NCBI GenBank assembly: GCA_023446735.1
Contig: JAEXPQ010000172.1
Coordinates: 1-16,424, forward strand
DNA from: Verrucomicrobiota bacterium
GTDB taxonomy: Bacteria > Verrucomicrobiota > Verrucomicrobiia > Opitutales > Opitutaceae
Direction: 5' to 3'
Length of the DNA: 16,424 nt
Shown in pieces: positions 1-10,705 of this stretch (positions are counted from its first letter, which is position 1; each line of letters opens with the position of its first letter). The notes beneath the pieces were generated by a model. The model did no database searches. It saw only the letters and a list, made by a program, of their open reading frames with translations, and was not told the DNA's origin. A program made the translations under genes and the position numbers.

Positions 1-2
1 AT

Positions 3-860
3 CTCGTGCTCTCCATCGGCCAGGTCGTGCCGCACGAGGTCATCGGCATGGCCAACTACAACAAGAACATCTTCGTCGGCACCGGCGGCTCCGAGGGCAT
101 CAACAAGAGCCACTTCGTCGGCGCCGCGTACGGCATGGAGCGCATGATGGGCCGCGCCGACACGCCCGTGCGCCGGATTCTCAATTACGCCGGCGAGAAC
201 TTCACCAAGCACCTGCCGATCGTCTACGTGCACACCGTCGTCGGCCGCGACGCCACCGATGGCCAGCTCAAGGTCCGCGGCCTCTTTGTCGGCGACGACC
301 AGGAGGTGTTCAACCAGGCCGCGAAGCTCTCGCTCGAGGTGAACTTCCAGATGCTCGACGAGCAGATCGCGAAGGCCGTCGTCTACCTCGATCCCTCCGA
401 GTTCAAAAGCACGTGGCTGGGCAACAAGGCCATCTACCGCACCCGCATGGCGATGGCCGACCGCGGCCAGCTCATCATCCTCGCGCCCGGCCTGAAGGAG
501 TTCGGCGAGGACCACGAGATCGACCGCCTCATCCGCAAGTACGGCTACCACGGCACGCCGCAGACCCTCGCCGCCACCAAGGCCAACGCCGAGCTCCAGA
601 ACAACCTCGGCGCCGCCGCGCACCTCATCCACGGCTCCAGCGAAGGCCGCTTCGACATCACCTATTGCCCCGGCCACCTCACCAAGCAGGAGATCGAAGG
701 CGCCGGCTTCCAGTACGCCGACCTCGCGACGATGACCAAGCGCTACGATCCCGCGAAGCTGAAGGACGGCTGGAACGTGCTGCCCGACGGCGAGCGGATC
801 TTCTACATTTCGAACCCCGCCCTCGGCCTCTGGGCCTACGGCGGCCGCTTCGAGTACTGA
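3..860 (+). CDS. LarA-family nickel-pincer 2-hydroxyacid racemase/epimerase (5'-truncated)
   Basis: This is the C-terminal 285 residues of a lactate-racemase-like (DUF2088/LarA) protein; the reading frame is open to the left edge, so the true start lies outside the window. LarA enzymes invert the C2 carbon of 2-hydroxyacids using a nickel-pincer nucleotide (NPN) cofactor. The key residues fit LarA by spacing: His in VVPHEV (codon 33-35), Lys ten residues later in YNKNIF (63-65) and His sixteen residues after that in NKSHF (111-113). These match H174, K184 (cofactor-tethering lysine) and H200 (Ni ligand) of the Lactobacillus plantarum enzyme. The rest, ending LWAYGGRFEY, is consistent with the C-terminal lactate racemase domain. 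LarA homologues include lactate, malate and sugar-acid (mannonate/gluconate) epimerases, so the substrate cannot be assigned. No larB/C/E cofactor genes are in view. The gene converges on the nuclease gene. Confidence 0.8.
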   Translation, partial: LVLSIGQVVPHEVIGMANYNKNIFVGTGGSEGINKSHFVGAAYGMERMMGRADTPVRRILNYAGENFTKHLPIVYVHTVVGRDATDGQLKVRGLFVGDDQEVFNQAAKLSLEVNFQMLDEQIAKAVVYLDPSEFKSTWLGNKAIYRTRMAMADRGQLIILAPGLKEFGEDHEIDRLIRKYGYHGTPQTLAATKANAELQNNLGAAAHLIHGSSEGRFDITYCPGHLTKQEIEGAGFQYADLATMTKRYDPAKLKDGWNVLPDGERIFYISNPALGLWAYGGRFEY

Positions 861-933
861 GGTTTTCGCGGACGCGAAAACCTGAGGCGGCGCGCGGCGC
901 GCCGCCATAAGGATTCCGCGCAGCGCGGAATCC
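861..933. repeat. Three back-to-back perfect hairpins filling the convergent intergenic gap
   Basis: Three different perfect inverted repeats lie end to end. Arms 861-870/873-882 (ggttttcgcg, 2-nt loop), 886-894/898-906 (ggcggcgcg, 3-nt loop) and 911-920/924-933 (ggattccgcg, 3-nt loop) all have a GCG/CGC apex. The first starts on the base after the racemase stop codon. The last ends on the base before the nuclease stop codon (934-936, minus strand). They probably act as a bidirectional transcription terminator or 3'-end stabiliser, although no long T-tract follows. They also resemble REP-like palindromic units. Confidence 0.75.
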
Positions 934-1581
934 TCATTCGACGCACCAGCGGATGCGCTCGGCGATCAGCGGACCGATGCCTTCGACGGCGCCGAGTTCC
1001 TCGGTGCTCGCGGCCATCGTGCGCTCGACCGAGCCGAAGCGTTCCAGCAGGCGTTCCGCGCGCTCGGGGCCGACGCCGGGCAGGCCTTGGAGGAGGTAGA
1101 GTTGCCGGGCACGTCTCCCTTTTGGCCGATAGCCGGGGCGGCCGAGTGCGCCCTCCACTCGCGCCTGCGCCTGACGCCCGAGGTAGACGAGCAGCCGGGC
1201 GGTCTCCTCGGCGTCGCGGGAGCGCAACACTGCGAGGCCGAAGAAGACGCTCACCGTGATCAACGCGCCCTGCAGCGCTTCGCGGCTCACGCCCATGCTC
1301 GCGAGATCGGCTCCGCAGTTTTCGAGGATCAGCACTGCCCGGCGCCCTTCGCCGACCATGGCTGAAGCCTGCCGAAACAACCGTGCGTCGATCACGGACC
1401 GCGCGAAGTCGCCCAGTGTCTTGCGCTCTACGATGCAGCGCTCTCCGACAAGAAAATCGCCCACGCGAAGTCGTCGCACCGTCAGCGCCACATCCTCGTG
1501 TCGATGAAGCGCTCCAATCACACCGCCCGCATTCTCCCGGTCGTCGGCCACGATCCGCACGGTGCCGTTGCCCGCTGTCAT
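934..1581 (-). CDS. XPF/ERCC4-type structure-specific nuclease with helix-hairpin-helix domain
   Basis: A 215-residue protein with an ERCC4 nuclease fold followed by tandem helix-hairpin-helix (HhH) motifs, the layout of archaeal/eukaryotic XPF-MUS81 nucleases. Visible motifs are ADDRE at residues 12-16, VGD at 40-42 and VERKTLGDF at 51-59, giving the canonical GD...ERKxxxD metal-binding site. ILEN at 85-88 follows in the expected core strand. HhH motifs lie at about 165-185 (LPGVGPERAERLL) and 198-213 (VEGIGPLIAERI). The enzyme probably cuts branched or flapped DNA in repair; the exact substrate is unknown. The open frame extends to 1713, but I chose the ATG at 1581. The protein fold starts right after it, AAGGAAG lies just upstream (1583-1589), and the N-terminal extension is low-complexity. 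It is a stand-alone gene with no helicase domain. Bacterial ERCC4 proteins are uncommon. Confidence 0.8.
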   Translation of the reverse strand: MTAGNGTVRIVADDRENAGGVIGALHRHEDVALTVRRLRVGDFLVGERCIVERKTLGDFARSVIDARLFRQASAMVGEGRRAVLILENCGADLASMGVSREALQGALITVSVFFGLAVLRSRDAEETARLLVYLGRQAQARVEGALGRPGYRPKGRRARQLYLLQGLPGVGPERAERLLERFGSVERTMAASTEELGAVEGIGPLIAERIRWCVE

Positions 1582-2212
1582 GCTTCCTTGATGGCGGAGC
1601 GTCGGCCCAAGGCACCACCAAAATGGCGGCGGCGCTCGCGGCCGGGGCGAAGCCGAACCCGGGCGAACGCTTGCATCCTGTCCGTTCGCCGGTGGTTTGA
1701 CGCTTGGAGCCATTTCACCGTAGCGGAAGCCGTGAGGCTTCCGGTGGGGCGCCGCGGGTCGAAACCCTTACGACTTCCGCCACGGCAGGCGGTTGCCCGC
1801 CACGCTCGTCGGGTGAACCCCCGGGGCAAGATTCAGGGGCGTTGCGACTGGTGCCGCGTAGGGGGGGTGAGGTATTAGATTGGATTTGGTGGGTGATTAG
1901 GCTCTCTGCTTCGACGGTCTCGCGGGCCCGCAATGTGGCGCCGAGGGGCCTGCCGCTGGTGGCAGTTGTCTCTAGGGTGGATTCCCTAAGTGGGTGTTTG
2001 TCAGCCCGATGCCGAAAGGCGCGCCCCGCAGGCGGCCAACGCGAATGGCCGGAGGTGGCACCTCTCGGGGTCTCGACGGCCCACGGCGGTTTGCCTGCAT
2101 GCGTGGATTTCAGATCGAGCGTGCTGGATCCTCTGCGACTTGTACCGGTGTTTTACTTGCCATTCGCACTTTGGGGCGGTTCACCACACGCGGACCTAAA
2201 CGCCCGAACTGC
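1582..2212. other. Non-coding divergent intergenic region
   Basis: These 631 bp separate the start codons of the minus-strand nuclease and the plus-strand PEP-CTERM gene, so both promoters should lie here. I could not fix any promoter with confidence. The stretch holds one palindromic repeat (1718-1785) and a G/T-rich, lower-GC segment around 1860-1905. The open frames crossing it show no recognisable protein sequence, change character within the region, and look like chance. Confidence 0.5.
1718..1787. repeat. Palindromic interspersed repeat, copy 1
   Basis: A roughly 70-bp composite palindrome. The outer arms 1718-1729 (ccgtagcggaag) and 1774-1785 pair at 11 of 12 positions. Inside are a perfect 8-bp hairpin 1724-1731/1736-1743 (cggaagcc, loop gtga) and a small hairpin 1756-1759/1764-1767 (gggt, loop cgaa). 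A diverged copy at 3376-3442 shares the GTAGCGGAA-CC left end and the GGGTCGAAA-CCTT core. The two copies flank the PEP-CTERM gene. It looks like a REP/BIME-type or small non-autonomous element; no transposase is nearby. Confidence 0.65.
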
Positions 2213-3379
2213 ATGAGAACCGCCTCGATCTTCGCTTCCCATTCCGCCCGCTTCCTGCGGTCGGGCCTGCTGGCTGTGCTCGTTTCTGCCGTCGGAGCGG
2301 TTTCCTCATCAGGCGCGTTCAACCCGATCAACAGCTACCTCGTCAGCGACTTCACGGTCTTTGCCGAGGGTAACATGACAATGGGGGGGCACGTGCACGG
2401 GGCGACGGCTATTGGCGGGGACCTGACCCTGACCTCTGGTAACGTCGAGTTTGGTCACGAGAGACCGGGGTTGTACAAGGTGAATCCCAACGACGCGCAT
2501 TACACCACTCTGGTGATCGGGGGGCGGTTCAACACTTTGAGCGGGGGAAGTGCCAAGCTTCAGAATAATGGATGGATGACATTGGGTAATATCGCGGGAA
2601 CCCATCTTTGGGACACGAACCGCTCCAATGAGACATCCTCCAAATGGGGCACCACTAACCCGATCAAGTTTCAGATCACCGCTACTGGAGCTGCATACAA
2701 TTCGAGTCCCTCCATTACTTCGAATATCGAACAGGCTGCGGACTATATCACCCGCAATCCTGGAATTGATTTTGCCCAGCAGTTTAGCGAGCTTCGCCAA
2801 TCGGCGACTTTGGTTGCATCGCTAGCGCCGAGTATTGCGACGCGAGCCAATGCCTACACTTGGAGCAATAACTACACGGAGTTGACCGTTAATCTGGCCT
2901 CGGGATATACGTTAGTCGACCTCACGGCCTCTCAGTTTGCCGGTCTATCAAAGGTGACAATCAACGGAACATTGAGTGCAACTTCCGGCCTTGTGTTTGA
3001 TGTATCGGGCTCGGTTGTGAACTTCGGGAACTGGAATCTCCAGGATAAGGGAGAGGGTGCTTCGAAGTTCGTGTTATTCAATCTTGCCGAAGCTACGTCG
3101 GTATCGCTCGGCTCCCAGCTAATCTATGGAAGTGTTCTGGCGCCCAATGCTGCTGTCACTCGCCCAAACAACTCGCAGAACTTCAGTGGGCAGATCATCG
3201 CGGCAAGCTATTCCCAGATCGGAACGAGCGAGATACACTACTACCCTTTGGAGATTCAAGTGCCTGAGCCAGCCACTGTCGGGTTGATCTTGGGCTTGGG
3301 GGCTGGCGGGATTGTGCTATTTCGGCGCCGGCTGATGGTTGACAGGAGACATTCGTTGGCAAAGCGGTGCGCAGTGTAG
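2213..3379 (+). CDS. PEP-CTERM sorted choice-of-anchor A family secreted protein
   Basis: A 388-residue exported protein. Residues 1-36 form a signal peptide (basic N-region, hydrophobic LLAVLVSAVGAV). From about residue 36 (FNPINSYLVSDFTVFAEGN...GGDLTLTSGNVEFG) it matches the choice-of-anchor A domain, which ends near GQIIAASYSQIGTSEIHYYPLE. A PEP-CTERM tail follows at about 350-373: VPEP, a hydrophobic helix, then FRRR. In PEP-CTERM/exosortase systems this tail directs C-terminal processing and surface or exopolysaccharide-associated display. I chose the ATG at 2213 because it directly precedes the signal peptide; the frame runs upstream to 1994 without sensible protein. No Shine-Dalgarno is visible. 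The body uses many AT-ending codons and is clearly lower in GC than its neighbours, suggesting transfer or different selection. A 15-residue tail beyond FRRR ends at a TAG inside the downstream repeat. No exosortase gene is in view. Confidence 0.85.
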   Translation: MRTASIFASHSARFLRSGLLAVLVSAVGAVSSSGAFNPINSYLVSDFTVFAEGNMTMGGHVHGATAIGGDLTLTSGNVEFGHERPGLYKVNPNDAHYTTLVIGGRFNTLSGGSAKLQNNGWMTLGNIAGTHLWDTNRSNETSSKWGTTNPIKFQITATGAAYNSSPSITSNIEQAADYITRNPGIDFAQQFSELRQSATLVASLAPSIATRANAYTWSNNYTELTVNLASGYTLVDLTASQFAGLSKVTINGTLSATSGLVFDVSGSVVNFGNWNLQDKGEGASKFVLFNLAEATSVSLGSQLIYGSVLAPNAAVTRPNNSQNFSGQIIAASYSQIGTSEIHYYPLEIQVPEPATVGLILGLGAGGIVLFRRRLMVDRRHSLAKRCAV

Positions 3380-3442
3380 CGGAACCCAGCAGGAGTCTGG
3401 CTCTGTCGTGCCGGGTCGAAAGCCTTGGCGTTTGCCGCGGCG
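3376..3442. repeat. Palindromic interspersed repeat, degraded copy 2
   Basis: Aligns with 1718-1787: the left end gtagcggaa-cc matches 11 of 12, the core gggtcgaaa-cctt is shared, and the right end resembles ttgccgcggc. The middle is diverged and the left inner hairpin is largely lost. The TAG stop of the PEP-CTERM gene (3377-3379) is part of the repeat's GTAGCGGAA end. The element fills most of the 78-bp gap between the PEP-CTERM gene and the convergent ABC permease gene. Confidence 0.55.
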
Positions 3443-3457
3443 CACGAGAGGGGCCCG

Positions 3458-4699
3458 TCAGGTCCGGAACCAACGAGCTGCCGCTCCGGTGGCGGCGATA
3501 CCGAAACCGACGAGCACCAACAGCGGTTTCCCGACCGAGCCGAGGTCGCCGCCGAAGCTGATCAACCGGTGCAGCGCATCCAGCGCCCATCCGGTCGGCA
3601 CGCAGTGTCCCGCCGTGCGAAGCGCCTCCGGTGCGAGTTCCAGCGGGAACCAGCAGCCGCCCACGGCTGCCATGAGGATGCTGGCCAGCACGCACACGCC
3701 GACCACGCGGTCCGGCGCGTCGAGCAACGAGCCGATCAGCAGACCCAACGCGGCGGCGACCCACGCGTAAACGAGCAGCACGAGGAGGACGCCGGGCAGG
3801 TTCGCGCCGAGGTTGAGGTGGAAGACGAGTTTGCCGACGAGCAGCAGGAACCCGATCTGCACCGCGCCGAGCAACCAGAGGCCGTAGAGCTGGCCGGCAA
3901 TCAGCTCGCCGCGACGCACCGGTAGCGAGAGCAGGCGTTTCAGCACGCCGCTGCGGCGGGTGGCCGCCAGCGTCGCCCCGCCGAAGATCAGCAGATTCAT
4001 CGTGAGGAAGTACACGAGGTTGCCCGGTAGCGAGAAACCGATGCCGCTGGGGATCGGGTCGCGACCGGCGAACTTGGCGTCGAGCGTGACCAGCGCAGGC
4101 TTGGCCAACGCGGCGCGCACCGCCGCCTCGCTCGGCGGCCAGCTCGGCGGGAGAGCCGGAGTTGAAGTTGGAGGTTGAGGTTTAAGGTCGGAGCGGACCG
4201 CGGTGGCGGGATTCGCAGGCAGGGACGCCTGCGCCACGGCCGGCGTGCCGGCGGCCGAGGTCTCCAGCAGGTGCGAGTTGAGCGCGACGAGCGCGCGCAG
4301 GAGCCGCGCCTCGATCAGTAGCGCGTCGCCCTGGGCATCCGCGCTGCCGGGGGCCGGCGCAAGCTCGACGTTGGCGGCGCGCTTCGCGAGCACGCGCTCG
4401 GTGAAGTCCGCCGGTATGCGGATGATGCGCACGGGCTTGTTCTTCTGGTCCTTCGCCGGATCGAGGCGCCACAGGCCCTGTGCGCTGAGCACGTCGACGA
4501 AGACGTCGCCGAGGAAGCCGGTGTCGGCGTTCTCGATGAGGACGGGCGGGAAGCGGTTCGAGGACTTGCCGTCGCCGAACGAAAAGCGCGCCATGATCGC
4601 CACGAAGGCGAGCGGCAGCACGAACAGCCAGATGTACGCGGTGCGGCTCTTGAGGAAGAGGCGCAGCTCGTTGTGGCCGATGGAGAGGATGTTCTTCAT
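3458..4699 (-). CDS. ABC-2 type transporter permease (second permease of the operon)
   Basis: A 413-residue inner-membrane protein, the last gene of a three-gene ABC exporter operon. TM1 lies at about 20-38 (TAYIWLFVLPLAFVAIMARF) and a large extracytoplasmic domain at about 40-220. A C-terminal five- to six-helix bundle follows from about 226 to 408, with conserved VLKRLLSLPVRRGELIAGQ before TM3 and GGCWFPLELAPEALR after TM5. This is the ABC2_membrane_3 (YhhJ/YbhR-like) topology. The ATG at 4697-4699 overlaps the TGA of the upstream permease as ATGA, implying translational coupling, and an AAAGG lies upstream. Residues about 150-190 are an Ala/Pro/Thr-rich linker encoded by an interspersed repeat (see 4161-4240). 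The substrate is unknown; relatives export drugs or lipids. An 823-codon open frame reading in from 5929 is only a shadow of the first permease joined in frame. Confidence 0.85.
   Translation of the reverse strand: MKNILSIGHNELRLFLKSRTAYIWLFVLPLAFVAIMARFSFGDGKSSNRFPPVLIENADTGFLGDVFVDVLSAQGLWRLDPAKDQKNKPVRIIRIPADFTERVLAKRAANVELAPAPGSADAQGDALLIEARLLRALVALNSHLLETSAAGTPAVAQASLPANPATAVRSDLKPQPPTSTPALPPSWPPSEAAVRAALAKPALVTLDAKFAGRDPIPSGIGFSLPGNLVYFLTMNLLIFGGATLAATRRSGVLKRLLSLPVRRGELIAGQLYGLWLLGAVQIGFLLLVGKLVFHLNLGANLPGVLLVLLVYAWVAAALGLLIGSLLDAPDRVVGVCVLASILMAAVGGCWFPLELAPEALRTAGHCVPTGWALDALHRLISFGGDLGSVGKPLLVLVGFGIAATGAAARWFRT
4161..4240. repeat. Interspersed repeat inserted in frame within the permease gene
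   Basis: Plus-strand positions 4215-4220/4227-4232 (gcaggc/gcctgc, 6-nt loop) nest inside 4203-4207/4233-4237 (gtggc/gccac), forming a hairpin. An adjoining low-complexity tract (4161-4188) has the minus-strand pattern AACYTC repeated. On the coding strand they encode the linker VAQASLPANPATAV...LKPQPPTSTPALP in permease 2. The composition and the palindrome are unlike membrane-protein coding sequence and resemble a dispersed intergenic element that has become coding. Confidence 0.5.
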
Positions 4700-5985
4700 G
4701 CGCGACCGCCTTTCGCGAAACGCCGACGGAAGAGCCACGCGGCGAGCGCCAGCAGCGCGGCGCCGGCGAGGACGAGCTTGAGCGCAGCGGGCAACCAGGC
4801 CACGGGCCCTGCGCCGCCGTACTCCACGGCGCGCGCGGTGGAGGCGTACCAGTGGGTCGGCAGCAGCGGCATCACGTGCGCGCGGAAGAACTCGGGCAGC
4901 ATCTCCGGCGGAAACGCGCACCCGCCGGCCATGGCGAGCACGATGCTGACCATCGAGCGCACCGGGTCGGCCTTGCGCTGGTCGGGAATCCACGCGACGA
5001 ACACCGACATCAGGCCGGCCACGAACAGCGCGTAGGCGGTCGTGAGCACGCCCAGCGCGAGCGGTTGGTGCCACGTCACGCCGAACGCCGGCATGCCGCT
5101 GCCGAGGATGATCACGGCGCAGAGCACGAGCATCAGGGCGGTGAACACGACCTTGGCGGTGAGGAACGGCGTGAGCGAGACGTGCAGCGTCTGGTAGCGG
5201 GCGAGCGTGCGCAGCTCGATCTCGCGGTGCAGGTCGCCCATGCCCGTGCCGCCGAGGAAGAGCAGGAACATCGCGGCCATGCCGAGCAGCAGGTGTCCGA
5301 AGAGATTGAAGCCGCGGCCGGAGTCGCCCGTGCTGCCGCCGGTGGTGGCCGGGGCGGAGTCGCCCGGCTTCGTGTAGCCGACCAGCGGCGGGTTGAGGAA
5401 CGACTCGAGCGAGCGCAGCTTCTTGCCGGCCTGCGTGAGCAGCGGGCCGACCTGCTCGAGGTCGGCCTCGCCCTCGAGCACCTTGCGCCACTCGGCGAGG
5501 TCCGGCGCGAAGTTGCGCGCGACGCCGTCGAGTCCGGCGGTGAGGATGCCGAGGCCCTCCTCGATGATCGTCGGCTTGATCGACTCGGCGGGGTTCTTGA
5601 CCAGCTCGAGCGTGACCTTCTTGCCGGCGAGGAAGTCGCTGGAGAAGCCGGCCGGGATGACGACGACCGCGCTCAGCTCGTTGTCGTTGAGCTGCGCGAG
5701 GGCCGGACCGCGCTCGAGGAGCACGGGCTCGAGCGGCACCTCGGAGCGGCGCTCGCCGCCGAAGTTGCCCTGGTTGAGGCCGCCGCGCAGGAAGCGGGAG
5801 ACGATGGTGTTGTCCTCGTCGACGAGGGCGAAGCGGATACGGCTGATCTTCTGCTCCCGGGCGCCGCCGCCGAAGGCGTAGCCGATGATCCCGGCCACGC
5901 AGAGCGGCGCGAGGAGGAAGATGACCCACGGCAGCGGGTTGCGCCGGGTGCGGACGAAGTCCTTGGCGAGGAGGGCGCGGAGCAT
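4696..5985 (-). CDS. ABC-2 type transporter permease (first permease of the operon)
   Basis: A 429-residue inner-membrane protein of the same fold as its downstream neighbour. TM1 lies at about 18-38 (PLPWVIFLLAPLCVAGIIGYAF). A long extracytoplasmic domain of about 180 residues follows, containing DEDNTIVSRFLRGG and the typical SAVVVIPAGFSSDFLAGKKVTLEL. A multi-helix C-terminal domain includes HLLLGMAAMFLLFLGGTGMGDLHREIELRTLARYQTL and GGCAFPPEMLPEFFRAHV. The family pattern 'no-choice-but-VIP-GFS' in the external domain is characteristic of ABC2_membrane_3 permeases. It presumably heterodimerises with the product of 3458-4699 and is powered by the ATPase at 6174-7109. The start ATG (5983-5985) has no Shine-Dalgarno. 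It ends RRRFAKGGRA with TGA overlapping the next start by four bases. The 188-bp gap to the ATPase gene holds repeat modules. Confidence 0.85.
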   Translation of the reverse strand: MLRALLAKDFVRTRRNPLPWVIFLLAPLCVAGIIGYAFGGGAREQKISRIRFALVDEDNTIVSRFLRGGLNQGNFGGERRSEVPLEPVLLERGPALAQLNDNELSAVVVIPAGFSSDFLAGKKVTLELVKNPAESIKPTIIEEGLGILTAGLDGVARNFAPDLAEWRKVLEGEADLEQVGPLLTQAGKKLRSLESFLNPPLVGYTKPGDSAPATTGGSTGDSGRGFNLFGHLLLGMAAMFLLFLGGTGMGDLHREIELRTLARYQTLHVSLTPFLTAKVVFTALMLVLCAVIILGSGMPAFGVTWHQPLALGVLTTAYALFVAGLMSVFVAWIPDQRKADPVRSMVSIVLAMAGGCAFPPEMLPEFFRAHVMPLLPTHWYASTARAVEYGGAGPVAWLPAALKLVLAGAALLALAAWLFRRRFAKGGRA

Positions 5986-6023
5986 GGCGGGTTAGGATGT
6001 CGCGCCGCCCGGTGCGGCTGCTG

Positions 6024-6145
6024 GTGGTACGGTCGGACCTTGTGTCCGGATCGGTTCGACAGCGGGTGCCACCGCAGGGGGAGTGAGCCGGAACGAGAGC
6101 GGTGGTGCGGCGGTCCGCCGGCGAGCGGCGGCCCTACCGCAGGCG
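6024..6145. repeat. Palindromic repeat modules between ABC ATPase and permease genes
   Basis: Two separate hairpins lie in the 188-bp gap inside the ABC operon. One is 6034-6038/6044-6048 (cggac/gtccg, loop cttgt). The other is 6115-6120/6126-6131 (ccgccg/cggcgg, loop gcgag), extended by a further GG/CC pair across one mismatch. No open frame here looks like protein. They resemble dispersed intergenic repeats and could form mRNA structures that separate expression of the ATPase from the permeases. Confidence 0.45.
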
Positions 6146-6173
6146 TGGAAGACGGAGGTGGCGAGCATGACGG

Positions 6174-7109
<936 letters not shown>

Positions 7110-7285
7110 GGCCGGGATGCTGTCCGGCGGGCTGTGCCGAGTCGAGCAGCCGAAAGTCACGAACCGGCGGCGATGGTCATGGTGCCACCGGCTATCGGAA
7201 CTTGTGGCGGATCATGTTGCGAGTTCCGACTGGGCGGATGCGGCCGGTGAGAGCGACCACGGCCGGGGAGGGCGTGGCCGGGGGC

Positions 7286-7327
7286 AAAGAAAACGCGGGC
7301 ATCGGCGGAAGACCGCTGGTGCCCGCG
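7286..7327 (-). terminator. Rho-independent terminator of carB
   Basis: Read on the minus strand, 23 bp after the carB stop, a perfect 8-bp stem CGCGGGCA/TGCCCGCG (7320-7327 with 7294-7301) encloses a second small stem GCGG/CCGC (7313-7316 with 7305-7308). It runs straight into TTTTCTTT. This ends carB and isolates it from the ABC operon. The remaining 176 bp to the ATPase start (7110-7285) hold no gene I can support. Confidence 0.8.
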
Positions 7328-7349
7328 CAAGACCGCTGTGTCGGCGAAA

Positions 7350-10580
<3,231 letters not shown>

Positions 10581-10601
10581 GGCAAAATTTCGCGGAGCGT
10601 G

Positions 10602-10622
10602 AAAAGCGCCGCGGGGCGGCGC
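10602..10622 (-). terminator. Hairpin-T terminator or attenuator just upstream of carB
   Basis: On the minus strand a perfect 7-bp GC stem GCGCCGC/GCGGCGC with a CCC loop (10616-10622 with 10606-10612) is followed by TTTTC (10605-10601). It ends only about 21 nt before the carB ATG and about 84 nt after the response-regulator stop. A second hairpin GGCCA/TGGCC lies just upstream of it. It fits a terminator for the upstream gene or a leader attenuator of carB. If it is a plain terminator, the carB leader would need to start within or upstream of it. Confidence 0.55.
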
Positions 10623-10705
10623 AAGCGGGAAGTCGGCCACGGGCTTGGCCGCAGTGAAGGAGAAGGGGCCGCGCGAGGCCAGTGCCTCCGGGCCGAGGGG
10701 CGGGA

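Noticed and set aside
1756..1767. tRNA T-arm-like sequence gggtcgaaaccc
   Set aside because: No acceptor, D or anticodon arms fit around it; it belongs to the palindromic repeat.
1715..1933. Small open frames in the 1582-2212 gap
   Set aside because: No start signal, no recognisable protein features, and they run through the repeat.
1994..2212. N-terminal extension of the PEP-CTERM protein from 1994
   Set aside because: The extension lacks secretion features and would place 73 residues before the signal peptide.
3458..5929. A single 823-codon minus-strand gene
   Set aside because: The first half is an out-of-frame Arg/Pro-rich reading of permease 1. The real permease 2 starts at 4699 with an ATGA overlap.
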